Source of the DNA: an uncultured Eubacteriales bacterium
Lineage (GTDB): Bacteria; Bacillota; Clostridia; Oscillospirales; UBA644
Length of the DNA stretch: 64,000 nt
Reading direction: 5' to 3'
NCBI GenBank assembly: GCA_905207625.1
Contig: CAJLLT010000004.1
Span: forward strand, 37,341-101,340
The translations under genes and the position numbers were made by a program. Below the pieces are notes generated by a model. It was not told the origin of the DNA. It ran no database searches and saw only the letters and a list, made by a program, of their open reading frames with translations. Shown one piece after another: positions 50,804 to 59,102 of the stretch (its first letter is position 1; each line of letters begins with the position of its first letter).

Positions 50804-51985
50804 TTAACCTTTGATCTTACCCTGATCGTCAAGGTTGGTATTGGTGGTGGAAGGCATCACATCGGTAGAGGAAGAAACCTTTACCTTACCGTCAAACATA
50901 TCCTTGACAAGATTCTTATAATCGTCGGCAGTGAATTTGCCTTCAGCCCACTGAGTAGAATCCATGGGGATCTGAACATAATTCAGAGTGGGGTCATTCT
51001 TGCTGACCAGACCGAGGTTCTCGATCTTGCCGACATACTTGCTCCAGTTACCGTTGACGATAACGTCTTTAAGAGTATCGTAGGTAGCGGGATACAGACC
51101 CTTCATAGCGGAAGTAACGGTCATTCCTGCGCCGTACTTTGTATCAATAATGGGAGCCTGGTCAACGTCAACGCCGATGACCTTTCCGTTAACCTTCGCC
51201 GCAGCTTCAGCAGCAGAGGTGTAAATACCGCCGCCGCAGGCGAACACTACCTGTGTTCCGGCCGCATACCAGGTGTCCATTCTTGCGGTAATGTCTGCAT
51301 CGCCGTAGAACTGACCGCCGTAAGCGTATTTCATATCGATGGTTATATTGAGTTCCTTTGCAGCGGCGTCAGCGCCCTGAACAAAGCCGAAACCGTAACG
51401 GATAACCGCGGGAACAGCCATGCCGCCCAGGAAGCCGAGTTTGGTGTAACCAAGTTTGACGGCGGCGTAACCTGCCATATAACCGCAAAGCTCTTCCTGA
51501 TAAATAGCACAATAAACATTCTTCATATCGAAGTATTTGCTCAGATCCCAGTTTTTGGGTTCGTAGTCATAGGTCTCGCCCTTCAGAGGAACAGCAGCCT
51601 CAAGGAGGTCGCCCTTTGCAACGTCGATAGCGATGAATTTAACATCGGGATACAGAGGAGCAGCTTCGACAATAGCACCGCCGAAAGCGTAACCGGGCAT
51701 TACGATTACGTTGTAGCCCTCGTCAACAGCTTTTTCAATCATGGCAACACGGGATTCGGTGTTGTTGCCGGCGGGTTTGAAATAAGTAAAGGTAAGCTTG
51801 TGCTCTTCGGCAAAAGCCTTGCATGCTTCATAGGTGGTCTGGTTGAAAGACTGGTCGGTGATATCACCGTAGTCGGTGATCATCGCAACCTTCCACGCAG
51901 AGGTATCGACGGTGGAGCCCTTACATCCGGCAAGACATCCGACGATCACAAGAAGCGCGATCAGAATGGGGAGAATTCTTTTCAT
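50804..51985 (-). CDS. BMP-family nucleoside-binding lipoprotein
   Basis: A 393-residue substrate-binding protein of the BmpA/NupN/PnrA family. The signal peptide ends in LAGC, giving a lipidated Cys near residue 21. The mature domain has MITDYGDITDQSFNQTTYE near 36-54, VMPGYAFGGAIVEAAP near 97, GYTKLGFLGGMAVPAVIRYG near 155-174 and ACGGGIYTSAAEAA near 229-242. It delivers nucleosides to the ABC permeases encoded downstream. AGGAGG lies 9 bases before the ATG at 51985. Its transcript carries a structured leader and a terminator right after the gene. Confidence 0.9.
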   Translation of the reverse strand: MKRILPILIALLVIVGCLAGCKGSTVDTSAWKVAMITDYGDITDQSFNQTTYEACKAFAEEHKLTFTYFKPAGNNTESRVAMIEKAVDEGYNVIVMPGYAFGGAIVEAAPLYPDVKFIAIDVAKGDLLEAAVPLKGETYDYEPKNWDLSKYFDMKNVYCAIYQEELCGYMAGYAAVKLGYTKLGFLGGMAVPAVIRYGFGFVQGADAAAKELNITIDMKYAYGGQFYGDADITARMDTWYAAGTQVVFACGGGIYTSAAEAAAKVNGKVIGVDVDQAPIIDTKYGAGMTVTSAMKGLYPATYDTLKDVIVNGNWSKYVGKIENLGLVSKNDPTLNYVQIPMDSTQWAEGKFTADDYKNLVKDMFDGKVKVSSSTDVMPSTTNTNLDDQGKIKG

Positions 51986-52036
51986 GGTATACAGCCTCCT
52001 GATAAAAATAAAGAATATATTATGGTTTGCCTGAGT

Positions 52037-52126
52037 ACAGATCAATATCGGCGGTCTACCGCCGAAACATCCGCAAAGCCCCCTGATCTGTTTACGTTCC
52101 GTAAAAGAGATAAGGAACCCGTAAAC
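52037..52126 (-). ncRNA. Structured 5' leader of bmp, candidate cis-regulatory RNA
   Basis: The leader between the promoter and the bmp ATG is about 157 bases. In it, 52126-52090 forms a stem of 7 plus 4 pairs (GTTTACG with CGTAAAC, and TTCC with GGAA, with a 2-base bulge). Next, 52091-52084 pairs with 52044-52037 (TGATCTGT with ACAGATCA, 8 bp) and encloses a GC-rich hairpin at 52049-52064 (CGGCGGT with ACCGCCG). The two outer stems share bases 52090-52091, so they may exclude each other. I do not recognise a known riboswitch; the purine core is absent. Confidence 0.5.
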
Positions 52127-52149
52127 GCATCTTTCCGCTTTGCGAGCCC

Positions 52150-52177
52150 ATTATAACACACATTCAACAAAAATCAA
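52150..52177 (-). promoter_or_regulatory. Promoter of the bmp transporter operon
   Basis: On the minus strand TTGATT (52177-52172) and TATAAT (52155-52150), spacer 16 bases. It lies between the deoB-cdd fusion and bmp, so the transporter can be made apart from the deo genes. Confidence 0.72.
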
Positions 52178-52220
52178 GTACTTTTTAATAGTTTTGTAAA
52201 AAAGTTTTTAATTGTATGTG

Positions 52221-53798
52221 TCACGGTTCGATATTTGAAGGGTTAAAAGAGAACGGAAGTAACTGTTCGAGTCTCTTTCTTACATAGGTGTCTTTGCCGG
52301 TTATGAGCAACACGGGCATATCCGGACCGCAGAATTCCGCCATGACCTGTCTGCATACTCCGCAGGGCGGGAACATTCCCGTCAGAGAACCGTCCTTGCC
52401 GCCGCAGACGGCAATCATTCCGAATTTCCGCTCGCCCTCGCTGACAGCCTTTGAAATCGTGGTCCTTTCGGCACAGATAGAGGGAGAATAAGCAGCATTT
52501 TCGACGTTGCAGCCGGAAAAAATCTTTCCGCTCCCGGTCAGGACCGCGGCACCTACCTTATATCCCGAATAAGGGACATAGGCCTTGCCCATGGCGTCGA
52601 TCGCTGCCCGGCAAAGCTCTTTTTCCTTTTCCGTGTCATAGGATATTTCCGCAAGGAAGCTCTGTCCCGCACCCCTGAAACCGGAACCGAGATACTCCGC
52701 GACAGTTGCCCCGATATCCGCAAAGGTTTTACGGGTGCCGAGGTTTACGGATCTGATACTGTTCCCGAAAACTATCAGAGGGATATATTCTCTGGTATGA
52801 TCGGTGTGGCTGTCCCCGGGATCACATCCGTGGTCTGCGGTTATCATTACTATATCCTCGTCCCTGAGAACGCTTTCCAGTTCCGGAAGCCAGCGGTCGA
52901 AATCCGCAAATGCCCCCGCATATCCGTCCACGTCCTGACGATGACCGTACTTTGAATCGAACTCCACGAGATTAACAAAGCAGAGTCCCTCAAAGTCCTT
53001 CTCTGCCGCAATAACAGTCTGCTTCATACCGTCATCGTTGGATTTGGTAAAAACTTTCTCCGTAATACCGCGGCCGGCGAAAATATCATTGATTTTCCCG
53101 ATGGAGTACACCGTTTTTCCCGAATCCGAAAGGGCATCGAGAAGAGTCTGCCGGGGAGGAACAAGGGAAAAATCATGTCTGTTGGGAGTGCGTTCAAAGT
53201 TCGGATACTGACCGGTGAAAGGCCGGGCAATAACCCGCCCCACCGCATGTTCTCCCTGAAGTATCCGCCTTGCGATACGGCAATACTCATAAAGCTGCTC
53301 CACTGGTACGATGTCCTCATGGGCGGCTATCTGAAAAACACTGTCAGCGGAGGTGTAAACGATCAGAGCGCCGGTCTTCATATGCTCCCTGCCGTAGTCC
53401 CGGATAACATCCGTGCCGGAATAAGGCTTGTTGCACAGCACTTTTCTCCCTGTCTGGCGCGAAAACTCATCAATTATCTCAGGAGGAAACCCGTTGGGGT
53501 AAGTAGGCAGAGGCTTTTCGGAAACCAGTCCGGCGATCTCCCAATGGCCCACGGTGGTGTCCTTGCCCGCAGAAAGCTCCGCAAGCCGCGCGACAGCCCC
53601 CTGGGGACGGGAAACGGGACGGAGGAAATCAAGCCCGTCTATGTTGCCCAGTCCGAGGCGGCGCATATTTACGCATCTGAAATTTTCAGAAGCGGATATA
53701 CGTTTTATGGTATTGCAGTCACTGTCCCCGAACTTCCACGCGTCCGGAAGCTGTCCGGCGCCGCAGGAATCAAGAACTATAAGAAAAACTCTTTTCAT
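52221..53798 (-). CDS. Phosphopentomutase-cytidine deaminase fusion protein
   Basis: A 525-residue protein in one open frame. Residues 1 to about 387 are a full phosphopentomutase (DeoB): metal site VLDSCGAGQLPDA near 8-20, phospho-acceptor Thr81 in GKDTTVGHWE, VYTSADSVFQIAAHE near 147, PNRHDFSL near 210 and TADHGCDPGDSHTDHTREY near 321. Residues 391-525 are a full cytidine deaminase: YVPYSGYKVGAA near 407-418, zinc and catalytic motif CAE in SPSICAERTT near 438-447, and PPCGVC near 477-482. Both active sites look intact. The first converts (deoxy)ribose 1-phosphate to 5-phosphate, the second cytidine to uridine. It lies 31 bases after deoD. Confidence 0.92.
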   Translation of the reverse strand: MKRVFLIVLDSCGAGQLPDAWKFGDSDCNTIKRISASENFRCVNMRRLGLGNIDGLDFLRPVSRPQGAVARLAELSAGKDTTVGHWEIAGLVSEKPLPTYPNGFPPEIIDEFSRQTGRKVLCNKPYSGTDVIRDYGREHMKTGALIVYTSADSVFQIAAHEDIVPVEQLYEYCRIARRILQGEHAVGRVIARPFTGQYPNFERTPNRHDFSLVPPRQTLLDALSDSGKTVYSIGKINDIFAGRGITEKVFTKSNDDGMKQTVIAAEKDFEGLCFVNLVEFDSKYGHRQDVDGYAGAFADFDRWLPELESVLRDEDIVMITADHGCDPGDSHTDHTREYIPLIVFGNSIRSVNLGTRKTFADIGATVAEYLGSGFRGAGQSFLAEISYDTEKEKELCRAAIDAMGKAYVPYSGYKVGAAVLTGSGKIFSGCNVENAAYSPSICAERTTISKAVSEGERKFGMIAVCGGKDGSLTGMFPPCGVCRQVMAEFCGPDMPVLLITGKDTYVRKRLEQLLPFSFNPSNIEP

Positions 53799-53829
53799 AA
53801 TCCTTCCTCCATGACCTGTTCATCCAGCC

Positions 53830-54576
53830 TCAGCGGTCGAGTTTTACGGCTGTTTTCAGCGCCAGCTCCATCATTTCGGTGAATGAATTCTGGCGCTCCT
53901 CCGCAGCGGTCTGTTCATGAGTTATAAGATGATCTGAGATCGTGCATATTGCAAGGGCGTTCTTCCCTGCCCTGGCGGCGTTCATATACAGTCCGGCAGC
54001 CTCCATTTCAACCGCCATGACTCCCATTTTGCTCCAGGACCAGACGGTTTGAAGAGACTCCGGAACACCTTCATCGTCTCCATAGAATGCATCACTGGAA
54101 AGGATGTTTCCCACATGATAACGGACCCCGAGCTCTTCGGCGGTATCTGCGCAGGCCTTCAGCATTGGATAGCTGCATATAGGTGCAAATGTTCCCGGCA
54201 GGCGGAACTGATGCGCATAGCCGGAATTTGTGCAGGCACCCATGGCAATAACGATATCCCTGACCTTTATTTCCGGGTCATATGCCCCGGCAGAGCCTAT
54301 TCTCATAATGTTTTCAACGCCGAAAAAGTTATAAAGCTCATAGGAATATATTCCGATCGAAGGTATGCCCATTCCGCTTGCCATTACAGTCACTCTGGTA
54401 TCGCCGTAATAACCGGTATAACCGAAAACGGAACGAACGTTATTTATCAGTTTTGCATCGGTCAGGAAGTTTTCCGCAATGAACTTTGCCCTCAAGGGAT
54501 CACCGGGCATCAGTACCGTCCGGGCGAAATCCTCAGGAGTGGCATTAATATGGGGAGTAGGATAGGGATGAGACAT
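53830..54576 (-). CDS. deoD: Purine-nucleoside phosphorylase, DeoD type
   Basis: A 248-residue hexameric-type PNP that splits purine (deoxy)nucleosides with phosphate. Motifs: PHINATPEDFARTVLMPGDP near 9-28 with the phosphate-site Gly/Asp, SVFGYTGYYGDTRVTVMASG near 49-68, RIGSAGAYDP near 91 and MAVEMEAAGLY near 181 with the ribose-binding Glu. AGGAGG lies before the ATG at 54576, so that start was preferred over one six codons upstream. It is between deoC and the deoB-cdd fusion. Confidence 0.94.
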   Translation of the reverse strand: MSHPYPTPHINATPEDFARTVLMPGDPLRAKFIAENFLTDAKLINNVRSVFGYTGYYGDTRVTVMASGMGIPSIGIYSYELYNFFGVENIMRIGSAGAYDPEIKVRDIVIAMGACTNSGYAHQFRLPGTFAPICSYPMLKACADTAEELGVRYHVGNILSSDAFYGDDEGVPESLQTVWSWSKMGVMAVEMEAAGLYMNAARAGKNALAICTISDHLITHEQTAAEERQNSFTEMMELALKTAVKLDR

Positions 54577-54612
54577 AAAACAAGCCTCCTTCAATTCTGT
54601 CTGAGATAATGA

Positions 54613-55266
54613 TCACTGCATGCTCTTGACTATTTTGACAATGCGGCTGGTACCCAGGCGGGACGCGCCGAGGGAGATGAAGTCTTCCGCATCCTGTATC
54701 GAGCTTATTCCGCCGGCGGCTTTTATTCTGACATGGGGCGCAACATGGGCGGCAAAAAGCTCAACATCGTGCTTTGTCGCGCCTGCTGTTGAAAATCCGG
54801 TGGATGTCTTTATAAAATCAGCTCCGGATTCGGAAACAATCCGGCACATTTCGATCTTTTCCTCATCCGTCAGCAGACAGGTCTCGATTATAACCTTGAG
54901 GAGTTTTCCGTTGCAAGCCTGCTTTATCTGTTTTATTTCGTTAAGCACATCGCTGTACTTACCGTCCTTGAGCCAGCCGATATTGATAACCATATCGATC
55001 TCGTCCGCCCCGTTTGCTACGGCATCGGCGGTCTCAAAACATTTTGTTCTTGTGGTGCTGTAACCGTTCGGAAATCCTATAACGGTACATATCGGCAGAG
55101 ACGTACCGACGTACTCCTTTGCCTGTTTTACATAACAGGCGGGGATACATACGGAAGCCGTGCCGTATTTTATACCGTCATCGCATATACCTCTGATCTG
55201 TTCCCATGTTGCTGTCTGACTGAGCAGCGTATGATCCACCTTTGCCAGAATATCCTTGATTTCCAT
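54613..55266 (-). CDS. deoC: Deoxyribose-phosphate aldolase
   Basis: A 217-residue class I aldolase that cleaves deoxyribose 5-phosphate to glyceraldehyde 3-phosphate and acetaldehyde. Key parts: VDHTLLSQTATWEQI near 10-24, NGADEIDMVINIGWLKDG near 88-105 with the Asp, KVIIETCLLTDEEK near 128-141, and DFIKTSTGFSTAGAT near 155-169 holding the Schiff-base Lys. It follows tdk by 90 bases and precedes deoD by 36. Acetaldehyde from this step could be handled by an alcohol dehydrogenase such as the one at 62692, which is inference. Confidence 0.95.
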   Translation of the reverse strand: MEIKDILAKVDHTLLSQTATWEQIRGICDDGIKYGTASVCIPACYVKQAKEYVGTSLPICTVIGFPNGYSTTRTKCFETADAVANGADEIDMVINIGWLKDGKYSDVLNEIKQIKQACNGKLLKVIIETCLLTDEEKIEMCRIVSESGADFIKTSTGFSTAGATKHDVELFAAHVAPHVRIKAAGGISSIQDAEDFISLGASRLGTSRIVKIVKSMQ

Positions 55267-55356
55267 AATTTTTCCTCCGTATTGAATAAATTGTACCCAA
55301 GCCGGAACCCCTGTAACTTACAAAGGATCCCGGGATTCTTTCACCGTCAATGAAAT

Positions 55357-55965
55357 CTATTTTCCGCTGTTGCGCACAAGTTTCCGGTAACAGCTGTAAC
55401 ACATGCTTTCGTACCGGTCATTACCTCCCAGACAAACCTGATCACCCTCCGTGATGATTTTTCCGGAATCGTCAAAACGTGCGTTCACGGTAGCCTTTCT
55501 TCCGCAACGGCAGATAGACTTGATCTCCGTTATGCTGTCGGCAATCTCGAAAAGACGTTTGCTTCCAGGGAACATTTTCGTCTGAAAATCCGTACGCAGA
55601 CCGAAGCACATCACCGGAACGTCATCCAGATCGGCAATGTCCTTCATCTGCCCGACCTGTTTCTCCGTAAGGAACTGACACTCGTCGCATATTATAACAT
55701 CGTAATGCCTCTGCCTTGTCTTTTCCGTAAAAACACGGCGGACATCCTGATCGGGCGTTACCACATCCGCTTCGGCAAAAAGTCCTATACGGGAGCGTAG
55801 TATGTGCGCCCCGCCGTTCCCGTCAGGGTCGTCATCCCGGGTATCCACCGAAGGCTTTATGAGCCATACGGTGCTTCCCTTTTCCTCATAATTAAATTTT
55901 GTCATGAGAGCCTGAGCGGTTTTCGAACTGCCCATTGCGCCGAATTTAAAATAGAGTTTAGCCAT
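55357..55965 (-). CDS. tdk: Thymidine kinase
   Basis: A 202-residue type II thymidine kinase. The P-loop FGAMGSSKTAQAL is at residues 7-19, the Walker B-like VIICDECQFLTEKQVGQM near 88-105, the lasso region with zinc ligands CRCGRKATVNARF near 154-166, and the second Cys pair CYSCYRKL near 188-195. The start at 55965 fits the promoter at 56035-56063; a longer frame upstream runs into the promoter. The ribosome site is weak. It opens the deo operon and lets the cell salvage thymidine that is not degraded. Confidence 0.94.
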   Translation of the reverse strand: MAKLYFKFGAMGSSKTAQALMTKFNYEEKGSTVWLIKPSVDTRDDDPDGNGGAHILRSRIGLFAEADVVTPDQDVRRVFTEKTRQRHYDVIICDECQFLTEKQVGQMKDIADLDDVPVMCFGLRTDFQTKMFPGSKRLFEIADSITEIKSICRCGRKATVNARFDDSGKIITEGDQVCLGGNDRYESMCYSCYRKLVRNSGK

Positions 55966-56034
55966 TTTTTCAACCGTCCGTTTTACGATAATCGACCCGT
56001 AACTGGTCCCGGCAAGGTTGCCCTTACCGACAAG

Positions 56035-56063
56035 AGTATACCACAGATTTTCCAAAAATGCAA
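56035..56063 (-). promoter_or_regulatory. Promoter of the tdk-deoC-deoD-deoB::cdd operon
   Basis: On the minus strand TTGCAT (56063-56058) and TATACT (56040-56035) with a 17-base spacer, about 60-70 bases before tdk. Confidence 0.75.
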
Positions 56064-56144
56064 TAGGAATTTTGATTTTTCTTCAAATTTAAGTATGTCG
56101 GAGAAGACTACTCTACCGGCGGTCCATATCCGCCGCGGACAAAG

Positions 56145-56172
56145 AGCCCCCGGGCAGATGATCCCGGGGGCT
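56145..56172 (-). terminator. Terminator of the large surface-protein gene
   Basis: On the minus strand a perfect 10-bp stem (AGCCCCCGGG with CCCGGGGGCT), 8-base loop, followed by CTTTGTCC. The T-run is short. A second hairpin lies just beyond (CGGCGG and CCGCCG, 56118-56135). Confidence 0.7.
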
Positions 56173-56193
56173 ACACACTGATCAAAACGATAC

Positions 56194-58647
56194 TTATACG
56201 CGTTTATTTGTACTCTTTCTTTTCTTTGCCGTCAGTACAACAGCCACAGCCGTTACGACTCCGATCACTGCCGCAGTTGCCACGACAACAACTGCCGCGG
56301 ACGGGTTTCCGGAGGACGGGATGCTGTCGGTTCTGACAACCTTCAGGCAGCCGAAACACTCCCTGTAATAGTCCTTTTCTTTATTGTCTCTTTGCCAGTC
56401 GGTATAATCATGAAGCCCGGTCTGCACCGTACCGCAGGAACAGGTACGGTAATGACTCTCTTCATCCTTGAAATTCCATTCGCTCCATTCATGAACATGA
56501 GGGGCTTCCAGAGACGGGAAAGTATAGCTTACGGTGTTGTAAAGACTGTCATATTCAGCTTTATGCCCGTTAACCGTAACGCTGCATTTATCGGCAAAAG
56601 TATAACCTTCCGAAGCCTCAAGGCTGAAAATAACGGTGTATTTACCCTCTCCGAAAGACTGCCCTGAAGGAGACCAACGGAGATTACTCAAAGTAAACTT
56701 TGCGTCCGCCGGAATCTTGAATTCAACACTGTCCGGATTGTTTCCGTATCCGAACCCATTTACAGTAATATCAGCACCGGGTATTATTTTAGAATAGTCG
56801 CTTTCCATTCTGTAAACGGAACAGACAAGGTCGTCCATGACATCCGTAGACTGTGCGTTTCCGGTATTGACGACGTTGATAAAAACTTTTTCTCCGTATT
56901 CGGCTTTTACTGCCAGACCGTACTTATATGTTTCTCCCGCAACGACCAGAAGGTCTTCTTCCGTCGCGGGTGAAGTCAGACCCGTCAGATTGCCGTAAAC
57001 ATACCACCTTTTTTCTACAGGGTGGAAAAAATAAGTTTTATATACGCCGCTCTGAGACTGAACGGTGCATTCCACTCCCGCATAAAGGAGTTCTTCCCCT
57101 TCAGGCAGAGACGGGAGAGGCAGCGGCTGCCCGACCGTCAGAGAAGGCAAAGACACATCGACCGTGGAATAATCCGCGGCAGGGAATCTGATCTTTGCCC
57201 GAACGGTAAGCTCCTTAAGGTCGTCGCTGAACTTCCGGGTAGCAGCCCCGCTTGTATATCTGTCGAGATAGTCAATACTGAGATTATCCGTATCAAATAC
57301 TCTCCCGTCTTTTGCCCGCAGAGTAAACTCCACCGTATACAACTGCCCCCGGACAAAGACATTCGCGGGAGACGAATCATTTTCTCCGAACCATTTGACC
57401 GAATCGGGTACAATTTCCGCAAAATCGGAATAACCGCCGTCTACGGATAAATACCGGGAAGAAGGAGTTTTTCCGGCTTCAGGCTGCCTGACCGAAATTT
57501 CCAGACACCAGATTTTTTCGGACTGAGCATAACGGAATTCATCGGCACCGCAAACTGCGCAATATCTTTTTTCATTTTCAGGATCCCAGTCACTTGCTTG
57601 CCACTGCCCCCATTCATGGGGCTTTTTCTCCCAGGAGCCACCGTTTTGGCCGTAAATGCCACAGTTCCGGTAGTGATATTCTGACTTGTCTCTTTGCCAG
57701 TTTCCGTTTAAAGTTCCTTTCTGAGCGACGACACCTATTTCCAGCCAAAGGAACTTTCCGTCCTCCGAGACTATCCGTGATACTATGCAGGCTTCCCCGA
57801 TAATATTGATCTGAGTCGATGCATCCGCCACAAATCCGTCTCCCGGTATGAACTGGACGACAAAAGTGTACAAATCACCGCACCGGGCAGGATATGACGC
57901 ATCCAATCCCTGATCATTGAAATAGTTTTTCCATCCTCGGGGAAACACCGTGGAACATACGGATTCAGAATCCGCAGAAGCACTTACTTCCGGACCGGAT
58001 ATATCTTCGGCATACAGTGTTCCGGCAACACGGACCGTCACGGAGGGGATGATCCGGACAGGTCTGACTTCACTTACATTCACGCTTACGTTACCGATAA
58101 GCCTCCCTGCAATCTGAGTACCGGTTTCTTCTTTTCCGCCGGAAGAAGCGGAAACATCAATACCCAGAGAATACATCCCGGAGGAGCCGATCGGAGAAAA
58201 CTGCGTTCTGTATACGAGAAAACTTTCCCCGTCCTTTTTCTCATGTGTGACATTTGAAATGATCCTGGAAACATCTCCGGATTCCGTGTTCCAAAGCTTC
58301 AGGGCATCATTATGGTGGGTAAAACTTATCTTTCCCAATTCATAATCACGGTACAGTTCATCATCCACCCTTATTCTTACGGTAATGTCGGTCTTCCGGC
58401 TTACGTTTTCGGAATAGACTTCGGCAATACCGAAGGTCCCGTCAAGTCCGGCTTTGTGTCCGGAGACATCAACCTCTGCCAGATAAAGCCGCTGTTGAAC
58501 CCCGTACAGATCCTTTTCACCGGCGTTGTCCGGGATTTTTCCGGCATTTGCATCAGACCGCAGCGGACGCATCGCCAATACAGCCGCAACGCAGACAACA
58601 AATCCCGCAAATTTTCTGAATTTCTTTTTGATAGCTCTTTTGGTCAT
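56194..58647 (-). CDS. Large membrane-anchored surface protein with Trp/His/Cys repeat motifs
   Basis: An 817-residue secreted protein I cannot name. A signal peptide covers about 1-35 and a C-terminal helix (near 786-806) with a KKRKSTNKR tail anchors it. The body is beta-rich, with immunoglobulin-like repeats. Three short modules share the pattern H-E-W-x2-W followed by a Tyr- and Cys-rich stretch (HEWGQW then YCAVCG near 350-372; HEWSEW then YRTCSCG near 710-735; DYTDWQ then YYRECFGC near 740-760), reminiscent of small metal-binding or glycan-binding modules of gut Firmicutes. GGAAGGGAG precedes the ATG. It has its own promoter and terminator. Confidence 0.7.
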   Translation of the reverse strand: MTKRAIKKKFRKFAGFVVCVAAVLAMRPLRSDANAGKIPDNAGEKDLYGVQQRLYLAEVDVSGHKAGLDGTFGIAEVYSENVSRKTDITVRIRVDDELYRDYELGKISFTHHNDALKLWNTESGDVSRIISNVTHEKKDGESFLVYRTQFSPIGSSGMYSLGIDVSASSGGKEETGTQIAGRLIGNVSVNVSEVRPVRIIPSVTVRVAGTLYAEDISGPEVSASADSESVCSTVFPRGWKNYFNDQGLDASYPARCGDLYTFVVQFIPGDGFVADASTQINIIGEACIVSRIVSEDGKFLWLEIGVVAQKGTLNGNWQRDKSEYHYRNCGIYGQNGGSWEKKPHEWGQWQASDWDPENEKRYCAVCGADEFRYAQSEKIWCLEISVRQPEAGKTPSSRYLSVDGGYSDFAEIVPDSVKWFGENDSSPANVFVRGQLYTVEFTLRAKDGRVFDTDNLSIDYLDRYTSGAATRKFSDDLKELTVRAKIRFPAADYSTVDVSLPSLTVGQPLPLPSLPEGEELLYAGVECTVQSQSGVYKTYFFHPVEKRWYVYGNLTGLTSPATEEDLLVVAGETYKYGLAVKAEYGEKVFINVVNTGNAQSTDVMDDLVCSVYRMESDYSKIIPGADITVNGFGYGNNPDSVEFKIPADAKFTLSNLRWSPSGQSFGEGKYTVIFSLEASEGYTFADKCSVTVNGHKAEYDSLYNTVSYTFPSLEAPHVHEWSEWNFKDEESHYRTCSCGTVQTGLHDYTDWQRDNKEKDYYRECFGCLKVVRTDSIPSSGNPSAAVVVVATAAVIGVVTAVAVVLTAKKRKSTNKRV

Positions 58648-58816
58648 AGCTGTTCTCCCTTCCCTGATACGGAAGTCTGTCCCACCTCAGGGAATAATCC
58701 CTGTGTGGAAATTTCTTTCTGATAACACTTTACGGGAAAAGATCGTCCGGCAACAGAGAAACACGGGCTTATCCTCCGGCCCCGGAATTAAAAATAACGA
58801 TCCTGCCCGTGACTTA

Positions 58817-58845
58817 ATTATACAATAAAAATTGTACTGTGTCTA
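58817..58845 (-). promoter_or_regulatory. Promoter of the large surface-protein gene
   Basis: On the minus strand TAGACA (58845-58840) and TATAAT (58822-58817), spacer 17 bases. The leader to the ATG at 58647 is about 165 bases. Confidence 0.75.
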
Positions 58846-58976
58846 CTGTTTGGTACACATTTCGGCAAAATTTCACAATTTCGTCATATTCAATCTTTAA
58901 TAAAGCAGATTTCTGCACCACGCGAAAACTTTTTGTTCCGGATCGGAATGTCCATATTCCGGGCTGAACTTTCAAT

Positions 58977-59012
58977 AAAGACGCACACGGAGGATTTTCC
59001 GTGTGCGTCTTT
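58977..59012. terminator. Bidirectional terminator downstream of degV
   Basis: A perfect 14-bp stem (AAAGACGCACACGG with CCGTGTGCGTCTTT) and an 8-base loop; A/T runs lie in the stem ends on both sides. Confidence 0.9.
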
Positions 59013-59102
59013 ATGTGTATGAACAGTTTCAGCCGCAGAAGACAATTTCAGATAAGGACAGCTCTCTGAGGCACACAAAACCGTTCCGGACAAAACGAAG
59101 TA

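Larger units (their letters stand above)
58648..59102. other. Intergenic region between the surface-protein and degV genes
   Basis: 455 bases without a gene. It holds the surface-protein promoter (58817-58845), a leader of about 165 bases whose fold I did not resolve, and a strong bidirectional terminator at 58977-59012 that ends the degV transcript. Nothing else is evident. Confidence 0.6.

Noticed and set aside
51986..52149. Purine or 2'-deoxyguanosine riboswitch before bmp
   Set aside because: The conserved junction bases of the purine class are absent and the stem order differs.
50729..52156. A 475-codon open frame antisense to bmp
   Set aside because: It mirrors the codon pattern of bmp, has no ribosome site or known domain, and crosses the internal terminator, the bmp promoter and the leader hairpins.
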